This document shows, piece by piece, positions 5,617-6,439 of a stretch of DNA of 6,439 nucleotides. The translations under genes and the position numbers were made by a program. This DNA comes from Candidatus Omnitrophota bacterium (GTDB lineage: Bacteria > Omnitrophota > Gorgyraeia > Gygaellales > Profunditerraquicolaceae). The DNA lies in assembly GCA_018814745.1 (NCBI GenBank), contig JAHIZC010000102.1:1-6439 (forward strand). Direction: 5' to 3'. The notes under the pieces are model-generated. The model ran no database searches. It was not told the DNA's origin and saw only the letters and a program-made list of their open reading frames with translations. The stretch's first letter is position 1. Each line of letters begins with the position of its first letter.

Positions 5617-6141
5617 ATGCTAAAAGGATTGTTGGGCCTTACGATTAAAGATTGGCTTATTATTATTACCCTTGTGATTCTCTTCTTCTCTGTCTTACGT
5701 ATCCGCAAATTGAAGAAGACTGTGTCGCAAGAGGTAAAGAAACGGCTTTTCCCTCAGTTAACCTTAGGACTGAACGTTGATGCGGACGTAGATAAGACCG
5801 GTTTATTCCTTTACAATCAGGGATTTTTTCTGGTTAGAGAAATAAGTGTAGCAGATATTGAAGTAACTTTGACTGACCAGGGCTTTAAGCAGGACTTCAT
5901 CTTAAAATTTGATAAAATAGATTTCTTAAAACCTAAAGAAAATATCAAATTAGAATTTAAAGTCTACGGTAAAGACCAAGAATTCCTTCCGAGAGTAACC
6001 GAAACAATGACGCCTCATTTAGTTACCCCTTCATTTAAAGTAAGCATTCATTACTCTAATATTGAAAATCTTAAGCTCTACGCCGTTTTTTATAAAAGGG
6101 GAACTAAATTCTTCAGCGAAAGTATCAAGTCTGATGCATAA
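5617..6141 (+). CDS. Unrecognised protein with one N-terminal membrane helix
   Basis: A 174-residue protein I do not recognise. Residues 13-27 (WLIIITLVILFFSVL) form one hydrophobic helix after a short N-terminus, followed by a basic stretch RIRKLKKTVSQEVKKR (28-43). The basic side would place residues after the helix in the cytoplasm by the positive-inside rule. The rest (about 47-170) alternates hydrophobic and polar residues in a beta-rich pattern (LFLYNQGFFLVREI, KVSIHYSN, LKLYAVFYKRG), suggesting a small beta-sandwich-like domain. It has no cysteine and no lipobox. The ATG has AAAAGGA 7 nt upstream, and a candidate promoter precedes it. The 3' end overlaps the prepilin-like gene by 8 nt, so the two are probably co-translated. 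A role in pilus or secretion assembly is a guess from position only. Confidence 0.8.
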   Translation: MLKGLLGLTIKDWLIIITLVILFFSVLRIRKLKKTVSQEVKKRLFPQLTLGLNVDADVDKTGLFLYNQGFFLVREISVADIEVTLTDQGFKQDFILKFDKIDFLKPKENIKLEFKVYGKDQEFLPRVTETMTPHLVTPSFKVSIHYSNIENLKLYAVFYKRGTKFFSESIKSDA

Positions 6142-6439
6142 AAAAGGTTTTACGCTTGTAGAAATAATGATCGTGGTGGCGATTATCGCCCTACTAGCTG
6201 CCATGGCTGTGCCCGGGCTCTTAAGGTCGCGCATAGTCTCAAACGAAACCTTTGCACAGGCAACACTAAAAACTATAGCTAATGCCTGCGAGACCTATGC
6301 AGCGGCAAATATAGGTTCTTACCCTGATGACGAAACCCTACTCACGGATGTACCGCATCCCTATCTAGGCCGCTCATATTGTGACCAAAATTTGAATGGT
6401 TATACTTATGCCTGCGACTTTAAGTTCGATCAATATACT
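6134..6439 (+). CDS. Type IV pilin / type II secretion pseudopilin (3' end beyond the window)
   Basis: This frame is open for 102 codons from ATG 6134 to the window edge. It begins MHKKGFTLVEIMIVVAIIAL, a class III prepilin signal. Prepilin peptidase should cut after G5, leaving F6 as +1 with the conserved glutamate E10 at +5. The hydrophobic helix (residues 6-26) both anchors the protein in the membrane and packs in the pilus core. After it come AVPGLLRSRIVSNE and ATLKTIANACETYAAAN, then GSYPDDETLL and a segment with SYCDQ and YACDF, as in GspG/PilA-like proteins I associate with Omnitrophota. The start lies within the last codons of the membrane protein gene (8-nt overlap) with only a weak ribosome site, so coupling is likely. 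Whether it builds a pilus or a secretion pseudopilus cannot be told here. Confidence 0.9.
   Translation, partial: MHKKGFTLVEIMIVVAIIALLAAMAVPGLLRSRIVSNETFAQATLKTIANACETYAAANIGSYPDDETLLTDVPHPYLGRSYCDQNLNGYTYACDFKFDQYT

Noticed and set aside
6031..6234. Minus-strand open frame across the membrane protein/pilin junction
   Set aside because: Antisense to the pilin signal region; the prepilin frame is far better supported.

Overview
The window is bacterial chromosomal DNA of moderate GC content. It holds a tightly packed minus-strand operon of nine genes (about 36..5425, transcribed right to left), a 191-bp divergent intergenic region (5426..5616), and the start of a plus-strand pair of genes that runs off the right edge. 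The type IV pilin/pseudopilin N-terminus, the split phosphotransacetylase and the palindromic elements inside coding sequence resemble what I remember of Candidatus Omnitrophota genomes. That taxonomic guess is inference from style, not from a marker gene.

Minus-strand operon in transcription order: trxA (thioredoxin), a BioD-like P-loop + DRTGG protein, pta (phosphotransacetylase catalytic domain), ackA (acetate kinase), panD (aspartate decarboxylase), def (peptide deformylase), a small cysteine-rich DUF6485-type protein, lipA (lipoyl synthase), and the first 12 codons of a flavin disulfide reductase, probably lpdA. Neighbouring genes overlap by 1 to 50 nt or are separated by 1 to 3 nt, with no terminator between them. 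They therefore look like one transcript using translational coupling. Pta and AckA convert acetyl-CoA to acetate with ATP formation. PanD supplies beta-alanine for CoA. LipA and the presumed LpdA serve lipoate-dependent complexes such as pyruvate dehydrogenase or the glycine cleavage system. The theme is acetyl-CoA and CoA metabolism, with thioredoxin and deformylase as housekeeping passengers.

The most unusual structure is in lipA. The gene is intact and keeps all its cluster ligands, but it carries two unrelated palindromic repeat-like elements in frame. One (713..789) is a 77-bp nested hairpin of the GGGACGGTTCTC / TGTCCCC type that resembles REP elements. The other (492..546) is a 55-bp palindrome with ACCCCGTTAGAAAT arms that adds exactly 19 residues (NPVRN...KISNGV). 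This is the situation described for Rickettsia palindromic elements, here in a different lineage and with two element types in one enzyme.

On the plus strand, a 174-residue protein with one N-terminal membrane helix and no recognised family overlaps by 8 nt a prepilin-like gene (GFTLVE motif), which is cut by the window edge. Candidate promoters for both directions lie in the divergent region, along with a perfect 10-bp tandem repeat downstream of the trxA -10 box.
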